NCBI GenBank assembly: GCA_964348185.1
Contig: CAYGBW010000075.1
Location: 1-42,523, forward strand
Source: CAYGBW01 sp964348185
GTDB taxonomy: Bacteria > Desulfobacterota > BSN033 > WVXP01
Length of the DNA: 42,523 nucleotides
Reading direction: 5' to 3'
Shown: one piece after another, positions 25,715 through 33,487 of the stretch
Layout of the letters: each line of letters begins with the position of its first letter
Numbering within the stretch: the stretch's first letter is position 1
The notes under the pieces: model-generated
The model's database searches: none
Told to the model about the DNA's origin: nothing
Seen by the model: only the letters and a program-made list of their open reading frames with translations
Translations under genes and position numbers: made by a program

Positions 25715-26854
25715 TTAGTTAAGACTTAAGGTGTGTTCTCTTATGAATCTCTTGATAATCTTGTTCAACCGGACAAATCCTTCGTGAGTTTTTGGATGAT
25801 GAAAGGGAAAACAAAAGAAGTCCACCCTGAAGGTTTTCGGATTGAATCTATCAAGAGACCGAACGCCCATTTGATTTAACCCTGACCCCAGAAGGGCCAT
25901 AATTCGATCTGCTATTTGGGGGTCACCGCCCTTAACAGTACACATTGCAGAGGTCAACTCCCCTGCACTCTCGAAAGACCCGAGAACGTGACGGTGAAGA
26001 AAATACACGGCCACATCCCTGGAATCGCTTCTTTCGTCAAGAATGGTCGGGTTAATGCCCGAGGGAAAGACTTTTAAAGGAAAAAAACGTTGCAAAGTCT
26101 TTATCAAGGCACCATATGTGTCTCCACAAATTAATGACATTCGGTCGTCCAACAATCCGTTTTCTATAGCGAAATCCCTGGCAACGATAAATGCTGATGC
26201 TATGGAGGCTGCACACAGTAAATCTTCAGCATTTGTTTCACAATTTCCATCTTTGAATGTGGCTTTCGCCAATCTCCCCACTTCCAATCCCGGAGCATCC
26301 GGCATATTTTCTGATACTTTCTCCAAACTTAAATATTCCGAGCTGGCAACTTCTTCCGTCTTTTTGAAGGGAAACAAAGTCATAGTAGTAATGACTTTAC
26401 CGGATCTTATAGCCAAAGCTACAATATCTCCTGGATTCCTACGTTGGACATAATTTCTTGCTCTCTTCATTTCAAACGTAGAACAGTACTGAGAATACAT
26501 CTGTTGGGTTTTCTCACGCAGCCATTCAAGATTTGAAAACTTACCACTATTGATTAAAAGCAGTGACGCTTCATGTAAAGAGGGTACAAACAGCTTTTTA
26601 CTATATTCCTCCGAAACCAGTTCATCGATTTGTCGTCTCAACTCAAAGGGAATATTGGCATAGAGAGCAACCAAAGCGAGGATTTGACCAGCAGGGTATT
26701 CCTGTTCAGCCCAGCTATACTGCCTTTGTCTGGAATCGGGAGACCGGAGACCAAAGTCCCTATTTCCTCGATTTGTAATCGCAGCGTGATTTTTGATAGG
26801 ATAATCAGTCGGCCTGAAATCGCCCGGTGTCAAACCTTGTGATACGTTTGACAT
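25715..26854 (-). CDS. Hypothetical protein, possible GNAT-fold N-acyltransferase
   Basis: A 379-residue cytoplasmic protein. The middle part (about 145-300) has a pattern seen in FeeM-like N-acyl amino acid synthases and autoinducer synthases: a basic start, IVALAIRSGKVITTMTLFPF strands, then LEVGRLAKATF in the place of the E-x-x-R-x-A motif, a helix (ASIASAFIVARDFAIENG) and SLICGDTYGALIKTLQRFFP. A dispensable-looking N-terminus of 120 residues and a C-terminal KTFRVDFFCFPFHHP tail are unassigned. AGGAGG lies before ATG 26854. The gene is AT-rich compared with its neighbours and stands alone. The acyltransferase call is tentative and rests on motif shape only. Confidence 0.6.
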   Translation of the reverse strand: MSNVSQGLTPGDFRPTDYPIKNHAAITNRGNRDFGLRSPDSRQRQYSWAEQEYPAGQILALVALYANIPFELRRQIDELVSEEYSKKLFVPSLHEASLLLINSGKFSNLEWLREKTQQMYSQYCSTFEMKRARNYVQRRNPGDIVALAIRSGKVITTMTLFPFKKTEEVASSEYLSLEKVSENMPDAPGLEVGRLAKATFKDGNCETNAEDLLCAASIASAFIVARDFAIENGLLDDRMSLICGDTYGALIKTLQRFFPLKVFPSGINPTILDERSDSRDVAVYFLHRHVLGSFESAGELTSAMCTVKGGDPQIADRIMALLGSGLNQMGVRSLDRFNPKTFRVDFFCFPFHHPKTHEGFVRLNKIIKRFIREHTLSLN

Positions 26855-27435
26855 GGTTTGGCCTCCTGATGGTGGGGGACCCTATTCGTCCGGAAGGTTC
26901 TCAGCAAATATCGTACCGATGTGTTTCTGTAAAGGATTTCATCAGAATCGGCGGGAAATCTCCCATTCGGGATGCCATCAAGCCGGGTTTTTTGGTATTC
27001 GGTTGCGAAAGTCGATTGCGAGTTTGTACTTCGTTTGTCAAATATTTGACGCTAAGAAGCCTTTACCCCTTTGTGCTTTCCTAAGGGATGGAGAGTCGGA
27101 GGAATGGATGGCTGTTGGATGATCTGCCTATGTTATGAAAGAGACTCGTAAAAGCCTCGATCAGGCGTGCAAGTAGCGGGGCGACAGCACGACTCTCTGG
27201 CTTGATTGATTGCAGAGAATGAATGATCGGTTGGATAGAGCCCGGAGGGTTGCTTGATGGAAATCACGCGGTTTGAGGATCCCAGAGTCCGTTTTCCTAC
27301 TGGGCGTGCCAGAATTTTGGCGTTGGCCCAAAGGCACGTGTCAGAGAACCTGGGTTTTCCTGGCAGACTGTGAACACAGTCGGTCAACCGGGGAAGAACT
27401 CAGGAAGGGGTGTCCCGATTCAGCACGCAATCATC
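26855..27435. other. Intergenic region with a perfect 14-bp palindrome
   Basis: About 580 bases without a supported gene; small open frames here have no RBS. GTCAAATATTTGAC (27037-27050) is a perfect palindrome overlapping a minus-strand TTGACA (27041-27036). No clear -10 box follows, so the promoter is doubtful, but the palindrome is a possible regulator site for the gene at 26854. Confidence 0.4.
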
Positions 27436-28899
27436 TCAGAATTCTTCGGCCCATTTTATGGCCTCAGGGAGTTTTTCCACGACGTCAGTCGCCGTAAAGC
27501 TATATCCCCTCTCTTTTTGGACAAAATCACCTGATAAGCCGGTCACAAAAACGGCTGCCAAGCACGCTTCAAATAGATCATTTTCGGCGGCAAAGCCAGC
27601 AATTGCCCCAGATAAAACATCACCGGTTCCCCCCGTGGCCATCCCTGGATTTCCGGTCAAATTGAACTTGGTTACGATTCCATTCGAAACGATATCAACC
27701 GGTCCTTTTAGGACCACGGTACATTGGTATTTCTTGGCGAAATGGCTCACATTCTCTGCAGTCGGTTCTTGACCTGACAGTCTTCTGAATTCGCCTCGAT
27801 GAGGGGTTAAGACGAGATTCTCCTGTAAGATATCCAGGTCTTCCAGAATCGCGTTTAATCCATCAGCATCGATAACTATTTTCCTATCTCTCAACTCTCT
27901 GACTAAGCCTATAACCATCTTTTTCGTTTGGTTCTTTATTCCCACCTCAGGCCCTAAACCTAAGCCAGGTCCAATCAGAATTGAATCACAACGATATTTA
28001 TCTATTCTTTTAATAATTTCAGGTACATGACTCTCGACCAAAACCTCACCATCCAGACAAGTGCCGAGAAAATCGGGGATTCTCTCCACTGCTCCTGAGC
28101 AGGGTCGCGGTGAGCAGTGGTAAACTAAATCCACAATTTTGGCTGCTGTCCTTCCCGCGTACTCCAACGCCCCCCGAAAGAAGGCAGATCCCCCGACAAC
28201 CATCACTCTTCCCGCTTGACCTTTATGGGCATCTAACCTTCTCTTTTTCAAGATCTTCACATCTCCGGGTCCAATCCTGTTCTCAATGTCCGGAGGTATC
28301 CCCAAAGTCAGAACCTCAGCTCCATCGAGTTTTGGAACATGGAAACTCAGGGTCAAATCTGATTTCACAGAGACTTCTGAACCGTAGCCAGTTGGAATAT
28401 CAATACAGACTTTCTTCGCTTTGTTTTCGTTTATCTTTAGAATCGTGCTTTTGTAAGGCTCTCTCGGCTCCCCAGACATACCCACACCAAGCATTCCATC
28501 AACAATGATATCGAACCAGCCAAAATCACACTTGGCTAGATCCGTTGAGTCTCTAATATGGAGTCTCTTGAGTTCAGTATTCTCCAGAATCTGCCAATTC
28601 TTTCTTGCCTCTTCAGTATTGATTTCTTTTGGATTTCCAAGCAGGTAAAGAGTGACGTCATTCCTATTCATCAAATGTCTGGCAACAACAAACCCATCAC
28701 CGCCATTATTACCGAGACCACAGAATATAGCAATTCTCTTCTCATTTCCATATCTTCGGGAAATCTCATCCGCTACTCCCCGACCCGCGTTTTCCATGAG
28801 AACTGAAGTCTCCAACCCGAAATACCTCGAGTTGACATCTAAGATCTTGGTTCTCCTTGCTCCCTCTTCTAACTTGAGTTTCCCGCTCATTTCCGACAT
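27436..28899 (-). CDS. nnr: Bifunctional NAD(P)H-hydrate epimerase / ADP-dependent dehydratase
   Basis: A 487-residue fused repair enzyme for hydrated NAD(P)H. The N-terminal YjeF_N epimerase domain (1 to about 215) shows METSVLMENAGRG-type sequence (LETSVLMENAGRGVADE), FCGLGNNGGDGFVVARHL and DIIVDGMLGVGM. The C-terminal carbohydrate-kinase-like dehydratase domain (about 220-487) shows HKGQAGRVMVVGGS, GPGLGLGPE, VIDADGLNAI, LTPHRGEFRRL, VVLKGP and ATGGTGDVLSG. GGGAGG lies eight bases before ATG 28899; the frame is open to 29046 but without homology. More AT-rich than the operons around it. It follows the zinc ADH gene by 192 bases on the same strand. Confidence 0.92.
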   Translation of the reverse strand: MSEMSGKLKLEEGARRTKILDVNSRYFGLETSVLMENAGRGVADEISRRYGNEKRIAIFCGLGNNGGDGFVVARHLMNRNDVTLYLLGNPKEINTEEARKNWQILENTELKRLHIRDSTDLAKCDFGWFDIIVDGMLGVGMSGEPREPYKSTILKINENKAKKVCIDIPTGYGSEVSVKSDLTLSFHVPKLDGAEVLTLGIPPDIENRIGPGDVKILKKRRLDAHKGQAGRVMVVGGSAFFRGALEYAGRTAAKIVDLVYHCSPRPCSGAVERIPDFLGTCLDGEVLVESHVPEIIKRIDKYRCDSILIGPGLGLGPEVGIKNQTKKMVIGLVRELRDRKIVIDADGLNAILEDLDILQENLVLTPHRGEFRRLSGQEPTAENVSHFAKKYQCTVVLKGPVDIVSNGIVTKFNLTGNPGMATGGTGDVLSGAIAGFAAENDLFEACLAAVFVTGLSGDFVQKERGYSFTATDVVEKLPEAIKWAEEF

Positions 28900-29091
28900 T
28901 TTTTGTCCTCCCATTTCTTGGATCATGATCGGTGCAGCCGACAGCCACGAGAGGTACCGATCTACTAGATGCAGATATGAGTTTGCTTCAGGAAAACAAC
29001 CCAGCAACAAAGGGCAAAAAAAACGCGTATTCTCTGGGCGACCCAACGCAGTAACGGAAATCCTTTGCCTTCCGGGTTTCCTGAGGTCGCC

Positions 29092-30096
29092 TTATTCAAT
29101 CATTCTCAAGACACCTGCTCCTTGGATTTTTCCTTGCTTTAACAGAATCAAGGCCCTATTCGCTTCCTTCAATTCAAATTCTTGGACTTCTGGGGTGACG
29201 GAAATTTCGGCGGCCAAAGGGAGGAATTCTTGAAGATCCTTTCGAGTAATATTGGCTACGCTCTTTATCTCTTTTTCATCCCAGAGGAGCTCAGCGTATT
29301 CGAGAGGTGGAATAGGATTCCTCTTTCGAATGACCGCTAACACCAATCTCCCACCTTTTTCTAAAACTCTCAAGGCCTTCGGTACCGTTTCTCCAACCGG
29401 AGTGAAATCAATGGCACGATCGAGTTTTCTAGGAGGTCGGTCATCGGGTCTCCCCGTCCAATCAGCTCCCAATTTCTCAGCCAGATTTCGATGCTCCTCA
29501 CTCCTCGTAAAAACAAATACCTCACAGCCCCGGTGTTTCGCTACCTGAAGAACGATATGGGCAGAGGCTCCAAACCCAAAGAGTCCGAGTATATGGTCGC
29601 TCTCAATGCCAGAAAGCACGAGGTCCCGATATCCAATTGCCCCGGCGCACAGAAGGGGAGCAGCCTCAGAATCGGAGAACCTTTCAGGAATCAAATAGGC
29701 AAAGTCTTCTGAGACCAGAGTATATTGGGCATAACCACCATTAACATGGCATCCAGTGCCTTGGAATTCCAAACAGAGATTTTCATTTCCTCGTTGACAA
29801 AAATGACACTTTCCACAGGCCGAATTTATCCACGCAACGCCTACTCGATCTCCCAAATCGAATTTTGTTACCTCTGAACCTCGACTCTCTATCCTTCCAA
29901 CGATCTCATGACCTAAAACGATGGGAAGCTTCGGTTGAATTCTCCCCTCAATCTCATCGAGTTCGGTATGGCAAACTCCACAGGCAGAGATCTTCACCGA
30001 GATTTCTCTCGGGCCAGGCACGGGGTTTGGCAAATCTGTGATTTCAAGGGGCTCGTTTTCAATCGCCGAGATTTCTTTGAGCACCATTGCCCTCAT
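29092..30096 (-). CDS. Zinc-dependent alcohol dehydrogenase
   Basis: A 334-residue medium-chain ADH. Catalytic zinc ligands: C39 in ACGVCHTE, H63 in LGHE and C150. The structural zinc site is complete: C94-x2-C97-x2-C100-x7-C108. The Rossmann loop is GLFGFGASAHIVLQVA with a basic FTRSEEHR after the second strand, which may favour NADP. Overall sequence resembles the AdhP/YggP-like zinc-binding ADH group. ATG 30096 has AGGGGG eight bases upstream; ATG 30087 is an alternative. It lies upstream of the NAD(P)HX repair gene with a candidate promoter just before it, so the two may share a transcript. Substrate unknown. Confidence 0.9.
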   Translation of the reverse strand: MRAMVLKEISAIENEPLEITDLPNPVPGPREISVKISACGVCHTELDEIEGRIQPKLPIVLGHEIVGRIESRGSEVTKFDLGDRVGVAWINSACGKCHFCQRGNENLCLEFQGTGCHVNGGYAQYTLVSEDFAYLIPERFSDSEAAPLLCAGAIGYRDLVLSGIESDHILGLFGFGASAHIVLQVAKHRGCEVFVFTRSEEHRNLAEKLGADWTGRPDDRPPRKLDRAIDFTPVGETVPKALRVLEKGGRLVLAVIRKRNPIPPLEYAELLWDEKEIKSVANITRKDLQEFLPLAAEISVTPEVQEFELKEANRALILLKQGKIQGAGVLRMIE

Positions 30097-30135
30097 CCCT
30101 TAATCCCCCTTTCCGTTCTTTATTAAACCCATCCC

Positions 30136-30163
30136 ATTCTATCAGAAACAATTCCGCCTTCAA
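30136..30163 (-). promoter_or_regulatory. Candidate promoter of the zinc ADH gene
   Basis: Minus strand TTGAAG (30163-30158), 16 bases, TAGAAT (30141-30136). The -10 matches five of six positions. Start would be about 30 bases before ATG 30096. Confidence 0.45.
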
Positions 30164-30218
30164 ATCCATCCCCGCCAGATAATGAATGAACTGGCAAACC
30201 TAACCCCGAGGCAATCCA

Positions 30219-30251
30219 AAAAGGATACCACCCCCCCGTTGAGAGGTATCC
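30219..30251 (-). terminator. Terminator-like hairpin on the minus strand
   Basis: Read on the minus strand, GGATACC (30251-30245), a 15-base loop rich in G, GGTATCC (30229-30223), then TTTTT. This is a classic terminator shape, but no minus-strand gene ends just before it. It lies upstream of the zinc ADH promoter and may insulate it from antisense transcripts starting under the methyltransferase gene. Confidence 0.4.
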
Positions 30252-30382
30252 CCCAGTATCTGCAGACCGGCTGTCCGTCACATGATGAGCCGCGAGTCGC
30301 ATCTGGCCCGCTCAAAGGGCCCCTACCCGAACAGGGTTGCAGAAGAGGCCACAAGCATTCCCGGCCAAGGCGAAGACACGCT

Positions 30383-30410
30383 TTGTAACCCCCGTTTCTT
30401 GACGTATAAT
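30383..30410 (+). promoter_or_regulatory. Promoter of the Pcm-like gene
   Basis: TTGTAA (30383-30388), 16 bases, then a perfect TATAAT (30405-30410). Start near 30417, about 66 bases before ATG 30483, consistent with rejecting the longer open frame from 30282. Confidence 0.55.
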
Positions 30411-30482
30411 GCTGGAGATATCTCCTCTCTGACGGGGGGAAGGAAACAGCCGCTCCAGCAAAAAACCCGACGAAGGCAAAAA

Positions 30483-31187
30483 ATGAACGGCTGGATCGTA
30501 CCACCACCGAAAAGACCGACCAAAACCCGGGAAGCGTTTACCCGGGAAAGGAACAAAAAAGTCAAGCAACTCATCAGCCAGGGATATCTCAGCTCAGGGC
30601 GCATCAAAGAGGCCATGCTGAAAGTCCTGAGAGAGGATTTCATCCCTGATCATTATAGGGACTACGCCTATCGTGAAGTACCTCTGCCTCTGCCTGGTGA
30701 GAAGGCGACCATTTCCTGTCCCCACAGTTATCCCCTCTTTTATGAGCCCCTGGGCCTGGATAAAGGCCATAGATTTCTCGAAGTCGGTCTGGGATCTGGC
30801 TATGGAACAGCCCTGGCTAGAGAAATCGTGGGATCCGAGGGTCTGGTTGTGTCTTTTGACATCGACCCGTTGACCTTTGAATTTGCGAGAAAGAATCTCA
30901 AAAGTGCAGGCTACACCGATATTGTCCTTGTAAAAGGTGATGGGGCGCTGGGATACCCGAAGTTTGCCCCCTATGACAGAATATGTATGACTGCGGCATG
31001 CATGGAGATACCTCCTCCCTTAATAGAGCAGCTCGAGAGGGGAGGAAGACTCATTGCGCCTGTGATCGAAAGGGGAGTTCAAAATCTTGTCTTGCTAGAA
31101 AAAAGGCACAGAGGTTTCAGAAGAGAGGTTATCTGTGCCGTGCTCTATGTTTCTCTCAGAGGAAGGTATGGGAGAGAAGAGGAGTAA
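30483..31187 (+). CDS. Protein-L-isoaspartate O-methyltransferase-like protein
   Basis: A 234-residue SAM-dependent methyltransferase. The Pcm layout is visible: MLKVLREDFIP (helix and FVP-like motif), YAYREVPLPLPGEKATISCPHSYPL in the place of the substrate-side ...GQTIS.P motif, then the SAM loop FLEVGLGSGYGTALARE, acidic FDIDPLT, and GDGALGYP. Family role: methylation of isoaspartyl residues to start their repair. The GEKATISCPH segment differs from the usual GQTIS, so substrate may differ. Start at ATG 30483 with GAAGG at 30472-30476. The N-terminal 30 residues are basic. No signal peptide. Confidence 0.85.
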   Translation: MNGWIVPPPKRPTKTREAFTRERNKKVKQLISQGYLSSGRIKEAMLKVLREDFIPDHYRDYAYREVPLPLPGEKATISCPHSYPLFYEPLGLDKGHRFLEVGLGSGYGTALAREIVGSEGLVVSFDIDPLTFEFARKNLKSAGYTDIVLVKGDGALGYPKFAPYDRICMTAACMEIPPPLIEQLERGGRLIAPVIERGVQNLVLLEKRHRGFRREVICAVLYVSLRGRYGREEE

Positions 31188-31516
31188 GATCAGCTGGATA
31201 TGTATGTACCCCACCCTCAGTCTTTGCTAGGTCAGCCGTGCGAATCCATCTGAAGAGTCTTGTCTCTGTTTTTGACCCCCAACCTCCACTCGCCTCTCGA
31301 CGTTAGTGACGAACCGACTTTTTGAAGTGGCCTGCCTCGAAAAAACCTCCCTCCCAAGGCTTTAGTATCTTAGCAATTGTGTCGATTAGAGGGAGGGGCA
31401 GAAAACCGCAGGGTTCTGGACGGAGGGGAGTAGACCCTCGAGGAGTACGCGCCCTTCCACCGGGCCTCGGCTCTCCCCCGTCTTTAATCGCGCTCTGGGA
31501 GGAAAGGAGTTTTGGT
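31188..31516. other. Intergenic region after the Pcm-like gene
   Basis: About 330 bases with no supported gene. The open frame that crosses it only becomes convincing at ATG 31517. It contains one TTTTTGACCCC that also occurs in the repeat family, but no other shared sequence. GGAAAGGAG at 31501-31509 serves the next gene. Confidence 0.4.
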
Positions 31517-31828
31517 ATGAAGGCAAGATGCCCCTACAAACCGCAAGCATGTAATTGGTGTGGTAGACCCTTGGGGGAAGACGAGGAATGCTGGCTTGCA
31601 CGGGGTGGGCTCAAAGAAGGCGTAGAGTTACCAAAAGAGGAAGAGGGGCCTTTCATCAGTCTCTATCTATCTACGGCTCACAAGGAGGTTGTGGCGCTTC
31701 TCAGGTCACCCAACTGCGATGCCAAAAAGGATTGCATCGACTTCACGATTGCAGCCTGTAGCGAAGCGTGTGCCTCGAAGTTGACAGTGGCCTTGAAGGA
31801 TGACAGAGGGGGGGTAAAGGTTATCTAG
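31517..31828 (+). CDS. Small Cys-rich (zinc-ribbon-like) hypothetical protein
   Basis: A 103-residue protein not assigned to a family. Cysteines are arranged as CPYKPQACNWCGRP and EECW at the N-terminus and as NCDAKKDCIDF and AACSEACASK towards the C-terminus, which suggests one or two metal-binding knuckles. The middle has a strand-like GPFISLYLSTAHKEVVALL. No signal peptide. GGAAAGGAG at 31501-31509 is seven bases before ATG 31517; the longer frame from 31322 is rejected. It follows the Pcm-like gene on the same strand after 330 bases. Confidence 0.62.
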   Translation: MKARCPYKPQACNWCGRPLGEDEECWLARGGLKEGVELPKEEEGPFISLYLSTAHKEVVALLRSPNCDAKKDCIDFTIAACSEACASKLTVALKDDRGGVKVI

Positions 31829-31959
31829 AGGCTGCCCACGTAGGTGCTACCGTATCAGGAAAGGGGAAGGGGTACACGTCGAGACCGTACGGGGTAAGCC
31901 GCTGGACCACTGTAACCTATTGATATCTCATGCTAGCCTGACAGCTTCCTGACGATTCA

Positions 31960-32003
31960 TACCACGTTGTGGTACTTGACAGATTCCTCTAACCTGCTAC
32001 CAT
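31960..32003 (+). promoter_or_regulatory. Promoter with adjacent inverted repeat
   Basis: TACCAC-GTT-GTGGTA (31960-31974), a perfect 6-bp inverted repeat, lies one base before TTGACA (31976-31981). After 16 bases comes TACCAT (31998-32003). A regulated promoter is plausible. The next plus-strand gene starts at 32535, with the MITE-like element in between. Confidence 0.5.
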
Positions 32004-32296
32004 CAGGACATTGAGATAAAGCGAGAGCGGGTGTGAAGAGGCTAGGGAGGTAGGCTCATTGGGAAGGGCCCTTGAGATTCTCCTCGTGGAATGTTGAATT
32101 CTCCTCAGGAAGGTAGATTTCCCTCAAAGCTAGAATTCTCTCCCTGTTCCGAATTCCTTCTCCAAGGGTCCGCCTCAGAGAAAGAGAATCCCAGTAACCG
32201 AGAGACCGATCGAGCCAAACCCGCCGGAGGGAGAGGGTGACGTCTTGCCGAACTGGTGCTGGAACTGCACCCCTAGGCAAAAACTTCGAGTAACGG
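32004..32296. other. Non-coding region between promoter and repeat
   Basis: No gene is supported. ATTCTCCTC occurs at about 32076 and 32099 with similar surroundings, and related pyrimidine-rich words follow. A minus-strand open frame of 81 codons has no RBS. Confidence 0.35.
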
Positions 32297-32513
32297 GTCA
32301 CTGAAAAATGTCCCGGGAGCGAACATTACGGAGTTTTTGGGGCTACCCGTCTTGGCGAAGAGCCTGTCCTGAGCTTGCCGAAGGAGAGTGTCCCCGAAGG
32401 GGCGAGATTCCGCTGTCTGAGGTCGCTAGGCCGAGTTCGGAAGATCGAACGACCGAGCCTTAGAAGGGGTCAAAAACTCTGTACAGAGAGGGTCGGGGGC
32501 GTTTTTCAGTGAC
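32297..32513. mobile_element. Complete MITE-like foldback element, copy C
   Basis: A 217-bp element bounded by terminal inverted repeats. The outer 12 bases are identical in inverse: GTCACTGAAAAA (32297-32308) and TTTTTCAGTGAC (32502-32513). A second block, AGTTTTTG (32332-32339) and CAAAAACT (32471-32478), lies at exactly the same offset of 35 bases from both ends, so the repeats span at least 43 bases with roughly 70 per cent match. Inside are CCCCGAAGGGG (32392-32402) and a foldable GTTCG/CGAAC region. It carries no gene. I found no convincing target-site duplication. It ends 21 bases before the start codon of the binding-protein gene. Confidence 0.72.
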
Positions 32514-32534
32514 GACTAATTGGGGAGAGAAAAG

Positions 32535-33473
32535 ATGAACAAGAAAGGGGGAGTTGCTGCAGGGTTACTGGTCACCGTGTCCGTCTTGCTGGCTGGGTAC
32601 GGTGTGGCTGAGTCCACAGGGCCTAAGGACCTGCTGTCCAAAATCAAGACGCGAGGAACGCTGGTTATTGCAACCGACCCGGACTATCCGCCGCAGTCGA
32701 AGCTCAAACCAGGAGCGACACGGGTCGCAAACACGAAATGCGCTTCCACCGAAAGAACGGCGAACGAATTCACGGGCTTTGACATTGATACAGCGGTGGA
32801 GATTGCCCGGCGGCTTGGCGTTGAGCCCTGCTTCGTCACACCGCCGTGGACGCAACTCACCGCCGGCAGTTGGGGCGATCGCTGGGACATCAGCGTCGGG
32901 TCTATGACGCCCACGCAGGAGCGCATGGAGGTGCTTTATTTCACGCAGCCGTACTACGCCACACCGGCGGCCTTGTTTGTGCATCAGGACAATACCACAT
33001 TCTCACGGCCCAGCGATCTGTCGGGCAAAAAGGTGGGGGCATGCACGGGCTGCACCTATGACTACTACCTTCAAGGAACGCTTGTGGTCCCGGGTTCGGA
33101 GATTGACTTTGTGGTTAAGGACGCTGTCATTGTTGGCTACGACGTTGACCTCCCAGTGCTGCAAGACCTGGCTCTGGGGGACGGAGCAGAGCTGGATGCC
33201 GCCCTGGTTGCGCAACCCACCGGCCAGAAAGCAATCGAGGATGGCATGCCACTCAAGCAGTTGGGCCAGCCGGTGTTTTTTGAATATATGGCTGCCGCCA
33301 TAGACAAAAAGAGCGGGCAAGACCCCGTTGCCTTCGTTCGGAAAGTCAGCGAGATTATCCAGGAGATGCACAAGGATGGGGCCCTTTTGAAATTCTCGCA
33401 GAAGCACTACGGGCAGGATTTCACCACAGCAGCGGGTCGGTTCGATCTACGGAAACTCAATCAACCTCCATAG
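32535..33473 (+). CDS. Periplasmic binding protein (family 3-like) of a signalling operon
   Basis: A 312-residue protein of the amino-acid-type SBP_bac_3 family: KIKTRGTLVIATDPDYPP start, FTGFDIDTAVEIARRLG, and DISVGSMTPTQERMEVLYFTQPYY. Signal peptide about 1-25, with VSVLLAGYG resembling a lipobox in which Cys is replaced by Tyr. Other cysteines are in NTKCAST, VEPCFV and GACTGCTYD. No transporter permease or ATPase follows; instead a histidine kinase starts 14 bases later, so it probably presents ligand to the kinase sensor domain. ATG 32535 has GGGGAGA upstream (32522-32528); a TTG at 32520 is less likely. An insertion with ANTKCASTERTANEF interrupts the usual first loop. Confidence 0.85.
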   Translation: MNKKGGVAAGLLVTVSVLLAGYGVAESTGPKDLLSKIKTRGTLVIATDPDYPPQSKLKPGATRVANTKCASTERTANEFTGFDIDTAVEIARRLGVEPCFVTPPWTQLTAGSWGDRWDISVGSMTPTQERMEVLYFTQPYYATPAALFVHQDNTTFSRPSDLSGKKVGACTGCTYDYYLQGTLVVPGSEIDFVVKDAVIVGYDVDLPVLQDLALGDGAELDAALVAQPTGQKAIEDGMPLKQLGQPVFFEYMAAAIDKKSGQDPVAFVRKVSEIIQEMHKDGALLKFSQKHYGQDFTTAAGRFDLRKLNQPP

Positions 33474-33487
33474 GGGTCGGGCAGGTC

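Noticed and set aside
31255..31275. Possible fourth copy of the repeat
   Set aside because: Only TTTTTGACCCC (11 bases) is shared; no matching inverted repeat or core lies around it.
32056..32301. Minus-strand frame of 81 codons next to the complete MITE-like element
   Set aside because: Its start lies in the terminal inverted repeat, with no RBS; the sequence is repetitive and pyrimidine-rich.
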